NCBI RefSeq assembly: GCF_001620265.1
Contig: NZ_CP012661.1
Span: 2,852,001-2,916,000, forward strand
Source: Frigidibacter mobilis
Lineage (GTDB): Bacteria; Pseudomonadota; Alphaproteobacteria; Rhodobacterales; Rhodobacteraceae
Length of the DNA: 64,000 bases
Direction of reading: 5' to 3'
Numbering within the stretch: the first letter of the stretch is position 1; every line of letters begins with the position of its first letter. Below the pieces are notes generated by a model that saw only the letters and a program-made list of their open reading frames with translations, was not told the origin of the DNA and ran no database searches. Positions 33,260-39,942 of the stretch are shown one piece after another. The translations under genes and the position numbers were made by a program.

Positions 33260-33979
33260 ATGCATATCGAGATCGACGAAATCGCCAAGACCTTCGGCAG
33301 CACCGCGGCGCTGCATCCGGTCTCTCTGGCGCTGCCCTCGGGCGCGCTGGTGGCGCTGCTTGGCCCCTCGGGCTCGGGCAAGACCACGCTGCTGCGGATC
33401 CTCGGGGGGCTGGAGTTCCCGAGCTCGGGCCGTGTGCTGTTCGACGGGCAGGACGCAACGGGGCTGACCGTGCAGGAACGCCGCGCCGGGTTCGTATTCC
33501 AGAGCTACGCGCTGTTCCGGCACATGACCGTCTCGGGCAACATCGCCTACGGGCTCAACGCCCGCCCCCGCGCCCACCGCCCGAACAGGACCGAGATCGC
33601 CCGCCGGGTGACGAAGCTGCTGGAGCTGATCCAGTTGCCCGACATCGGCGCGCGCTATCCCAACCAGCTGTCGGGCGGCCAGCGTCAGCGGGTGGCCCTC
33701 GCCCGGGCTCTCGCCATCGAACCTCGGATGCTGCTGCTGGACGAGCCCTTCGGCGCGCTCGACGCCAAGGTCCGCAAGGAACTGCGCCAGGGCCTGCGCG
33801 ATATCCATGACGAGACCGGGCTGACGACGGTGTTCGTGACCCATGACCAGGACGAGGCGATGGAGCTGGCCGATCTGGTGGTGGTGATGTCGATGGGGAA
33901 AATCGAGCAGATCGGCAAGCCGCAGGACATCCGCGCAAGGCCCGCCACGCCCTTCGTGAAGGAGTTTGTCACCGCCTGA
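33260..33979 (+). CDS. cysA: Sulfate ABC transporter ATPase CysA, short form
   Basis: ABC ATPase of 239 residues. Walker [11 protein letters not shown]-loop [13 protein letters not shown], signature LSGGQRQR, Walker [13 protein letters not shown], switch [13 protein letters not shown] are all intact. It ends right after [12 protein letters not shown], where the usual CysA continues for 100 or more residues with the regulatory TOBE domain; no continuation is visible in other frames. AGGAGG precedes the ATG. The ATPase itself should work; regulation through the C-terminal domain is absent. Confidence 0.93.
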   Translation: MHIEIDEIAKTFGSTAALHPVSLALPSGALVALLGPSGSGKTTLLRILGGLEFPSSGRVLFDGQDATGLTVQERRAGFVFQSYALFRHMTVSGNIAYGLNARPRAHRPNRTEIARRVTKLLELIQLPDIGARYPNQLSGGQRQRVALARALAIEPRMLLLDEPFGALDAKVRKELRQGLRDIHDETGLTTVFVTHDQDEAMELADLVVVMSMGKIEQIGKPQDIRARPATPFVKEFVTA

Positions 33980-34005
33980 ACAGGTCAAGCCCGCCCCGCA
34001 GCCCC

Positions 34006-34170
34006 TTAGTCCGGCATCGCCCCGCAGAACCCGCCCGACGCGGCGGTGCCGGACCCGAGCGCCAGCAGCGGCGGCGCCTTGTAGGGGTTGAGATCGGCAG
34101 TTGCGTGATCGAACAGGATCAGCAGCCCAACAAGCGCGATTGCCAGCGGCGCGGTCACTCGGCGGGTCAT
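34006..34170 (-). CDS. Small exported protein downstream of the YeeE transporter
   Basis: A 54-residue protein with an N-terminal hydrophobic segment (APLAIALVGLLILFDHATA, signal-like) and a short tail ending GSGTAASGGFCGAMPD with one cysteine. Its ATG overlaps the stop of the YeeE gene by 4 bp, so it is probably co-translated. Family not recognised. Convergent with cysA, with only 26 bp between the stops. Confidence 0.6.
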   Translation of the reverse strand: MTRRVTAPLAIALVGLLILFDHATADLNPYKAPPLLALGSGTAASGGFCGAMPD

Positions 34171-35294
34171 GCGCGCGCCTCCAGCCCCAGGACAGGGCGC
34201 AACCGCACCCCGACCACCGCCCCCGCAAAGGCCATAACGAACCACACCCAGCCATGCAGGCTGCCGGTGGAAATGCCGCTGAAGAACGCCCCCACATTGC
34301 AGCCGAACGCCAGCCGCGCCGAATATCCCAGCAGCAGCCCCGCCACCACCGTTGCCACCCAGGCCCGCGCCGGCAGCTTGGGCAGGGGCTGCGACAGCCC
34401 GCCCCGCCGCCAGCAGGCCACCAGGAACGCGCCGGTGATAATGCCGATATTGGTCAGCGAGGTCACATCGGTCAGCACGCTGGCCTGCAGCCTCCCGGCA
34501 TTGCCCGGCGCCGCCCAGAAGGCAGAGCCCGACAGGTCGGCGCCCAGCGCAACCGCCGCCTTGGCGCCCCACAGGCCCAGCCCGTAGACCACGCCCCAGG
34601 GCTGCCCGGCGACCACAAGGTTGCCGATGGCCAGCACCGCCAGCAGCAGCGCCGCAAGCACCAGCCGCCGCGGCACCCGCCGCGTGCCCGGCGCCGCCAG
34701 CACCAGCAGCAGCCCTGCCACCAACCCCAGCAGCCCCAGAGTCAGCGCAAGGCCCGAGGAGCCGGTCAGCACCAGGACCGGCAACGCGCCAAGATCGGTC
34801 CACCAGACCAGGCTGTAGGCGCCCAGAAAGCTGCCGATGGCAAAGAACGGCAGCGCCAGCAGGCCGACCGGATTGCCGCTGCCGGCATTGACCAGCGTGC
34901 CCGACCCGCAGCCCAGAACCACCTGCATCGCCGCGCCAAAGACAAAGGCGCCGCCCGCCATCGCCCAACCGATCGGCGCCGCGGCCCCGACCAGCTCGCC
35001 CGAAGATCCGGCCAGCAGCGGGAACGCCACCACCGCCACCAGCGCAATCGCCAGAAGTTGCGCCAGGATCCCCGAGGGATCGCGCCGCAGGATCATCGCG
35101 CGCCACGGCCCGGCAAAGCCGAAGCGCAGCCCCTCCAGCACCAGTCCGAAGCCAAGGCCGATGGCCAGCAGCAGCCCGTAGCGGGCCCCCGCCAGCAGCG
35201 CCACCGCCACCACCAGCCCAAGTCCGGCCAGCACGATCCCGCCGCGCCGCGCCACCCGACTGCCCGAAGGCTCTGCCATCACCGCGGCAGTCAT
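34167..35294 (-). CDS. YeeE/YedE (TsuA-like) sulfur-compound transporter
   Basis: Polytopic membrane protein, 375 residues, with about nine to ten helices. Two family motifs with conserved cysteines are present: VLGCGSGTLVNAGSGNPVGLLALPFF and LAFGCNVGAFFSGISTGSLHGWVW. The family includes TsuA thiosulfate transporters, where cysteines relay the ion. The gene start touches the rhodanese stop (TGATGA, 1-bp overlap). Being next to cysPTWA and a rhodanese supports thiosulfate or another sulfur substrate. Confidence 0.87.
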   Translation of the reverse strand: MTAAVMAEPSGSRVARRGGIVLAGLGLVVAVALLAGARYGLLLAIGLGFGLVLEGLRFGFAGPWRAMILRRDPSGILAQLLAIALVAVVAFPLLAGSSGELVGAAAPIGWAMAGGAFVFGAAMQVVLGCGSGTLVNAGSGNPVGLLALPFFAIGSFLGAYSLVWWTDLGALPVLVLTGSSGLALTLGLLGLVAGLLLVLAAPGTRRVPRRLVLAALLLAVLAIGNLVVAGQPWGVVYGLGLWGAKAAVALGADLSGSAFWAAPGNAGRLQASVLTDVTSLTNIGIITGAFLVACWRRGGLSQPLPKLPARAWVATVVAGLLLGYSARLAFGCNVGAFFSGISTGSLHGWVWFVMAFAGAVVGVRLRPVLGLEARA

Positions 35295-36232
35295 CAGTTG
35301 AACCGCAGCTGGTTCATCAGGTTCTGCAGCAGGCCCGGGGTGTTCTCCATCTCGCGCCCGCTCTGCGACCAGCCGACCATCGACTCGGGGTAGAGCTTCA
35401 CATTCTCGACGCCTGCCAGCTCCGACAGCGCGAACCATTCGGTTGCCGCCCAATGCCCGGTGTTGCAGAAGGCCACGACCTCTTCGTCGCGCCCGATCCC
35501 CAGCCGCGCCAGCACGTCATTGGCCGCCGGCGCGTTCATCACCTGCGCCCCGCCGTCGAACCACACGCTGTGCACCACGTTCTCGGCCCCCGGCAGCGTG
35601 CCCGGCCGCGACATCGCCGCATGGGCCTGCTGGCCGTTGAAGAACGGCGCCGGCCGCGCATCGACCAGCCGCGCCTGCCGCTCGCCCTTCACGATGGCGC
35701 CAACGTCATCGGCGGTCGCCAGCCAGCGATCCGAAAAGCTGATGTCGATATCCGAGGGTGTGGGCACGGTCGCCTTGGTCTCCAGCGGCAGCCCCTCGGC
35801 ACTCCAGGCGGCCATGCCGCCATTGAGGATCGCCAGCTGGCTCACGCCCGAGGATTTCAGCGTCCAGTAGACCCGCGCCGCAGCGCCGAAATCGCTGTCA
35901 TCCTTGCCCTGATGCACCACGACCACCGGCCGCTCCAGCGTCACGCCAAGCGCCTGCAGGGTCGTCTCCAGCTGATCCTCGGGCACCAGCGCGCCCGGGT
36001 TCTCCTTCGTCCCGCGGAAGCTGTCATAGGGGGCCGAGACCGCCCCCGCGATATGGCCCTGGTCATAGGCCGCGCCGCGGATATCCAGCACCAGAGGCGC
36101 ATCCTCGTCCGCGGCCAAGGCCTGCAGCTCGGCCGCCGACAGCAGCGGGCCGAATTCGGGTGCCGCCTGCGCCATCATGGCAGAGGTGGACAGCCCCAGG
36201 GCAAGCACGGTGGAAACTGCAAAAGTCTTCAT
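35294..36232 (-). CDS. Periplasmic rhodanese-type sulfurtransferase
   Basis: Two-domain rhodanese, 312 residues with a signal peptide (residues 1-23, MKTFAVSTVLALGLSTSAMMAQA). The N-terminal domain has the VLDIRG...DQGHIAGAVSAPYDSFRG pattern without active cysteine. The C-terminal domain carries the active-site loop CNTGHWAA with Cys256. It probably handles sulfane sulfur such as thiosulfate in the periplasm and hands it to the YeeE transporter encoded 1 bp downstream. Confidence 0.9.
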   Translation of the reverse strand: MKTFAVSTVLALGLSTSAMMAQAAPEFGPLLSAAELQALAADEDAPLVLDIRGAAYDQGHIAGAVSAPYDSFRGTKENPGALVPEDQLETTLQALGVTLERPVVVVHQGKDDSDFGAAARVYWTLKSSGVSQLAILNGGMAAWSAEGLPLETKATVPTPSDIDISFSDRWLATADDVGAIVKGERQARLVDARPAPFFNGQQAHAAMSRPGTLPGAENVVHSVWFDGGAQVMNAPAANDVLARLGIGRDEEVVAFCNTGHWAATEWFALSELAGVENVKLYPESMVGWSQSGREMENTPGLLQNLMNQLRFN

Positions 36233-36428
36233 GGGGAACCCTTTCCTGTTGCCGCCGATGTCGGCAGCTTTGCGCCGCAAGGCAAGGGCCCCGCCCGGCT
36301 GCAGGCGGCCCTGCCGGCGAACGGCGTTCCGGGCAGCGCAGCCGCGCCAAACCGCCGCCCCGCCCGGCAAGACCCGCCACGAACATTCGCGTCGCCCCCT
36401 GCGGCATGGTGGAACAGCGGTCTTATTT

Positions 36429-36459
36429 GCGGGGGCGGCGCCGAACAGGCCGCCCCCGC
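36429..36459. terminator. Hairpin between the rhodanese and reductase genes
   Basis: GCGGGGGCGGC (36429-36439) and GCCGCCCCCGC (36449-36459) form a perfect 11-bp stem with a 9-nt loop, 10 bp after the stop of the reductase gene. No T-tract follows on either strand, so termination is only a possibility. Confidence 0.45.
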
Positions 36460-36468
36460 CGCCCCGCC

Positions 36469-37311
36469 TCAGCCCAGCGCCGCCGCAACCGCCTCGGCCA
36501 GCCGCACCGTCGGGCGGCCCAGCAGCCGCGCAAGGGTGCCGCTGTCATCGGCCAGCCAGCCTTCATGGGCCTTCACGTCCACATCGACCAGCACCCCGGC
36601 AAAGCCCGCCGGCAGGCCAAAGCTTTCCAGCAGCCCCTGATACACCTCGGGCGGCAGGTCGTTATAGGGCAGCGCCTTGCCGGTCTGCCGCGATACCTCG
36701 GCCGCCAGCTCCGCCAGCGTGAAGCCCTCCTCGCCGGCCAGTTCCAGCACCCCCACGCGCCCCGCATCGGCGGCAACAACCGCCAGCGCCTCGGCATAGT
36801 CGCGCCGCGCCGCGGGCGTGAACCGCGCCGCGCCCGCGGCCCCGATCAGCGCGCCCGCCGCAATCGCCCCGCCCAGGGTGGCGGTCCAGTTCTCGGTATA
36901 CCAGCCATTGCGCAGGATCGCCGCCTGCAGGCCCGAGGCGGCGATGATCGCCTCGGTCTCGCGGTGATCGCCCGCGATCAGCATCGGCGAGCGGTCCGCC
37001 TTCAGGATCGAGGTATAGACGATCCGCCCCACCCCCGCCGCCTGCGCCGCCTCGATCACCGCCCGGTGCTGCCCCACCCGGTCATTGAAATCGCTGGACG
37101 AGATCAGCACCAGCGTCTGCACCCCCGCCAGCGCCGCGCCCATCGTCCCGGGCTGGGTGTAGTCGAAGGCGCGGGCGGTGACGCCCAGATCGGCGACCTT
37201 CCCCGGATCGCGCGCCAGCGCCACGATCCCGGCAGGATCGGTCAGGGTCTTCAGATGGGCAATGGCAAGCCGGCCAAGCTGGCCGCTGGCGCCGGTGATG
37301 GCAATGGTCAT
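36469..37311 (-). CDS. NAD(P)-binding NmrA/QOR2-type reductase
   Basis: Atypical short-chain dehydrogenase of 280 residues similar to quinone oxidoreductase 2 (YtfG). N-terminal nucleotide motif TGASGQLGRLAIAHL (residues 5-19), LVLISSSDFNDRVGQHRAVIEAAQAAGV, and the AILRNGWYTENW segment typical of QOR2. The start at 37311 has GGAGAG upstream. It is divergent from an HxlR regulator, exactly as ytfG is from its QorR-type regulator in other bacteria, so this is probably a quinone/electrophile-responsive pair. Confidence 0.87.
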   Translation of the reverse strand: MTIAITGASGQLGRLAIAHLKTLTDPAGIVALARDPGKVADLGVTARAFDYTQPGTMGAALAGVQTLVLISSSDFNDRVGQHRAVIEAAQAAGVGRIVYTSILKADRSPMLIAGDHRETEAIIAASGLQAAILRNGWYTENWTATLGGAIAAGALIGAAGAARFTPAARRDYAEALAVVAADAGRVGVLELAGEEGFTLAELAAEVSRQTGKALPYNDLPPEVYQGLLESFGLPAGFAGVLVDVDVKAHEGWLADDSGTLARLLGRPTVRLAEAVAAALG

Positions 37312-37353
37312 GGGACTCTCCTTCATGTTGACAGACCCCAGATAACGCCATAC

Positions 37354-37370
37354 GTACAAAAAGGAAGTAC
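37354..37370. promoter_or_regulatory. Candidate HxlR operator
   Basis: Two GTAC boxes (37354-37357, 37367-37370) separated by 9 nt of A/G-rich sequence lie in the 92-bp spacer between the divergent reductase and HxlR genes. HxlR/QorR regulators often bind GTAC-containing repeats, so this is a natural site for autoregulation. Confidence 0.4.
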
Positions 37371-37403
37371 AGACATTTTTGTTAGTGTAAATCGGACTCC
37401 GCC

Positions 37404-37775
37404 ATGCTGCACCTGCCCGATGTCATGAACGAGAAATGCCCCTCGCGCCGGGTGCTCGGCCACGTCACCAGCCGCTGGGGCGTGCTGATCCTGATCGCGC
37501 TGCAGGGCGGGACGATGCGGTTCAGTGCGCTGCGCCGGCGCATCGGCGGCGTCAGCGAGCGGATGCTGGCCCAATCCTTGCGCCTGCTGGAAGAGGACGG
37601 CATGGTCCGCCGCACCGCGCATCCGGTGGTGCCGCCGCATGTGGACTATGACCTGACGCCGCTTGGCCTCGAGGTGGCCGCGCGCGTCAAGGCGCTGGCC
37701 GACTGCCTCGAAGGCAACCTCGCCCGCATCCCTTCGGCGCAGGCGACTGTCTCTGGCGACCCCGGAAGGACTTGA
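37404..37775 (+). CDS. HxlR-family transcriptional regulator (QorR-like)
   Basis: 123-residue winged-helix regulator. N-terminal CPSRRVLGHVTSRWGVLILIALQGGTMRFSALRRRIGGVSERMLAQSLRLLEEDGMV with the redox-capable cysteine at residue 12, then the wing and YDLTPLGLEVAARV. Cysteine oxidation controls DNA binding in several HxlR proteins. The last 22 bases of the gene overlap the 3' end of the tRNA-Arg gene on the other strand, an unusual arrangement. Confidence 0.9.
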   Translation: MLHLPDVMNEKCPSRRVLGHVTSRWGVLILIALQGGTMRFSALRRRIGGVSERMLAQSLRLLEEDGMVRRTAHPVVPPHVDYDLTPLGLEVAARVKALADCLEGNLARIPSAQATVSGDPGRT

Positions 37776-37830
37776 ACCCTCAACCCCAGACTTAGAAGGT
37801 CCGTGCTCTATCCAGTTGAGCTACGGGGCC
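37754..37830 (-). tRNA. tRNA-Arg (anticodon TCT)
   Basis: A 77-nt cloverleaf on the minus strand. Acceptor GGCCCCG pairs with CGGGGTC, D-arm GCTC/GAGC, anticodon stem CGGAC/GTCTG with loop CTTCTAA (anticodon TCT at 34-36), and T-loop TTCAAGT. Discriminator G and encoded CCA end at 37754. The 3' end overlaps the HxlR reading frame on the opposite strand. Confidence 0.95.
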
Positions 37831-38198
37831 ACTCCGCGCCTTTTGCGGCATCCGCGCGCGCGGATCAAGGGGTGCGCGTGGGGGAGTCTGGCTTCCCTTC
37901 TCCGATTCCGATGGCGCTTTGGTCTGCCATTCGCGCTGCCCAGAATTTCGGCCGTCGACGAAATTCTGATGTGCCCGCCCCCCCTAGGCGGGCACATACG
38001 TGCCCACCGGGGCGGTCCCATCAGAATTTGGCACCCTTGGCACCAGGCCGCACCCTCCGTTTGCCCTGCGGCTTGCGCCTCCGGGCAACCGGCGCGGTCG
38101 GCTTGCCACTGGCAAGCCGACCGCGCCGGAAACAGTCGCCAGATCAAGGGGACTATAGCTGACCCCTTCGTCTTGCCGGGTGGGCGTCGAACCGCCCC
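37831..38198. repeat. Spacer rich in long perfect palindromes
   Basis: This 368-bp spacer between tRNA-Arg and the GNAT gene holds no convincing gene but at least four perfect inverted repeats. CAGAATTTCG/CGAAATTCTG is at 37941-37950 and 37959-37968. AAATTCTGATG/CATCAGAATTT is at 37961-37971 and 38019-38029, enclosing GTGCCCGCC/GGCGGGCAC (37971-37979, 37987-37995). A 19-bp stem CCGGCGCGGTCGGCTTGCC with its complement is at 38089-38107 and 38111-38129. The motif CAGAATTT occurs three times in alternating orientation. This looks like a small repeat element or a nested set of hairpins. Confidence 0.55.
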
Positions 38199-38684
38199 CT
38201 ACAACTCCCGCGTCATGAACACGCTGTTGGGGTCCAGCGCATAGCCCTCGAAGGGCGGGCATTCCACGAATCCCGCCCGCGCATAGAGCATCCGCGCCGC
38301 GGCAAAGCTCGGCTGGCTCCCGGTCTCGAGGCTCAACCGCGTCACCCCCGCCGCCACTGCCTTCGCCATCAGATGCTCCAGCAGCCGCCGCGCCAGCCCG
38401 CGCCCGCGCAGCTCCTCCAGCACATGCATCGACTTGATCTCGGCATGGGCAGGGTCCGTCAGCCGCTTGAACGCCCCCATCCCCACCGCCGCCCCGTCCT
38501 CCCGCATCACGAAAAACGCAATCCCCGGCACATCCAGCGCCGCGGCATCCATCATATGGATGCTCTCGGGCGGCGTATCGGCATGCATCGCCTCGGTATG
38601 CCGCCGCATCAGCAGCGTCAGATCGGGGCCCAGCGGGCTCTCGCGGGTCAGGGTGATCGGGTCGGGGGAGGTTGTGTCGGTCAT
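38199..38684 (-). CDS. GNAT-family N-acetyltransferase
   Basis: 161-residue acetyltransferase. The acetyl-CoA motif [29 protein letters not shown] follows the R-x-x-G-x-G/A pattern, after [19 protein letters not shown], and the fold ends with [16 protein letters not shown]. The C-terminal FxxCxPFxxY pattern is that of the PhnO/YitH-like group acting on small molecules. Start at 38684 (MTDTTSPDP); upstream frame runs into the tRNA-Ala region and is not coding. Confidence 0.9.
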   Translation of the reverse strand: MTDTTSPDPITLTRESPLGPDLTLLMRRHTEAMHADTPPESIHMMDAAALDVPGIAFFVMREDGAAVGMGAFKRLTDPAHAEIKSMHVLEELRGRGLARRLLEHLMAKAVAAGVTRLSLETGSQPSFAAARMLYARAGFVECPPFEGYALDPNSVFMTREL

Positions 38685-38777
38685 GCGCGCCACGCTGGAG
38701 GGGGATCGGTGGCAGCTTGGTGCCAGAACAGCGCGCCAAGGTAAAGCGTTGCAAACAGACCGGAAACGAAGGGAGAA

Positions 38778-38853
<76 letters not shown>

Positions 38854-38923
38854 CACGGGCCGGGTATGTGCCCCTTCGGCGGGTGCTTGTCAAGCGCCCC
38901 GCCGGGAGCCGTGGCGTTTTTCG

Positions 38924-39394
38924 TCAGGCGCCGGACGGGCGGCGTGACGCGGGGGCTGCCGCGCCCAGCTTGCCGCGCACGAAGGCCACGATATCCGCCG
39001 CCGGCCGCGCCCCGGCCAGCCGCGCGACCTCGCGGCCGCGGTGGAACAGGATCAGCGCCGGGATGCCGCGGATGGCATGGCGCTGCGAGGCGGAGGGATG
39101 CGCCTCGGTGTCGATCTTGGCCAGCCGCACCTCGGGCGCCAGCGCCTGCGCGGCCTTGGCGAATTCGGGGGCCATCTGCCGGCAGGGGCCGCACCAGGGC
39201 GCCCAGAAATCCACCAGCAGCGGCAGATCGTCGCCCGCCGCCTTGCGCAGCGTCTCGGGGTCCAGCTCCGCCACCTTGCCGCTGGCCAGCGCCGCGCCGC
39301 AGATGCCGCATTTCGGCCCTGCGCCCAGCCGCTCCGCCGGCACCCGGTTCGCCTGCCCGCAGGCAGCACAGGTCAGCTTCAGGGATCCGGTCAT
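38924..39394 (-). CDS. trxC: Thioredoxin 2 (zinc-ribbon thioredoxin)
   Basis: Cytoplasmic thiol-disulfide oxidoreductase, 156 residues. An N-terminal zinc ribbon uses C9-x2-C12 and C29-x2-C32. The thioredoxin domain follows with the WCGPC active site at 67-71 ([20 protein letters not shown]) and [13 protein letters not shown] with the cis-proline. This is the TrxC arrangement, linked to oxidative stress. The start at 39394 has GGAGGAGAG upstream. Confidence 0.94.
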   Translation of the reverse strand: MTGSLKLTCAACGQANRVPAERLGAGPKCGICGAALASGKVAELDPETLRKAAGDDLPLLVDFWAPWCGPCRQMAPEFAKAAQALAPEVRLAKIDTEAHPSASQRHAIRGIPALILFHRGREVARLAGARPAADIVAFVRGKLGAAAPASRRPSGA

Positions 39395-39544
39395 CGCCGC
39401 TCTCCTCCAGATATTCATGTTGGGGAATATATCGGCATCGCCGAGCGGCGGCGCAAGGGCAGCCCGCCGCAATGCCGGCACCGCCCCGCTGACACCTGCG
39501 TGCCGTGGAGGGGGGACGGGCCGGGGCTGTCCCCGGCCGGGCCC

Positions 39545-39685
39545 TTACTTCTTCTTCGCAGCCGCGGCGGCGGCCGAGAACATCGGCGGCTTGCCGGTGG
39601 AGTCGAGAACGATCGCCGTCTTCGGCTTCTCCTTCTTCGGCTTCTTCACTTCCTTGTTGCTGCGCTGGTTGTTGCCCTTGGCCAT
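39545..39685 (-). CDS. Small lysine-rich protein
   Basis: 46-residue very basic protein: MAKGNNQRSNKEVKKPKKEKPK in its first half, then IVLDSTGKPPMFSAAAAAAKKK. It has AAAGGAC before the ATG at 39685. I associate such short, highly charged proteins with alphaproteobacteria, but no function is known to me. It has its own upstream spacer of 257 bp with a 7-bp inverted repeat. A nucleic-acid or ribosome contact is a guess from charge alone. Confidence 0.65.
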   Translation of the reverse strand: MAKGNNQRSNKEVKKPKKEKPKTAIVLDSTGKPPMFSAAAAAAKKK

Positions 39686-39897
39686 CGGTTGTCCTTTCGA
39701 CATGTCCTGCCGGCGCCCGCCGGGCCTTCGCTGCTCCGCGCCGGGTTCGGGGCGAAGATCGTCACACTGGCGGGGGCGGGCCGCAGACTGCCCGCAGCAC
39801 GCCCCCCTTGCCCCTGTGCTACCCCTGCCCGGCCCGTCGCACAAGCCGCTTGCGCGGCCTTCACGAGGCCGTCACCGCAGCAAGCCCGAGTGTTTTG

Positions 39898-39920
39898 CTA
39901 TACATATGGCATCTGTATAG
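39898..39920. promoter_or_regulatory. Inverted repeat CTATACA/TGTATAG
   Basis: CTATACA (39898-39904) and TGTATAG (39914-39920) are perfect 7-bp inverted repeats with a 9-nt spacer. They lie between the gcvP stop and the upstream region of the lysine-rich protein gene. Either an operator for the small gene or a weak stem at the gcv 3' end. Confidence 0.35.
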
Positions 39921-39942
39921 GTTCTGTATGGGTTCCCGATGC

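Noticed and set aside
37821..38147. A 108-codon minus-strand frame in the tRNA-Arg/GNAT spacer
   Set aside because: It reads through the tRNA and the long palindromes, has no ribosome site and no family; it is better explained by the repeat structure.
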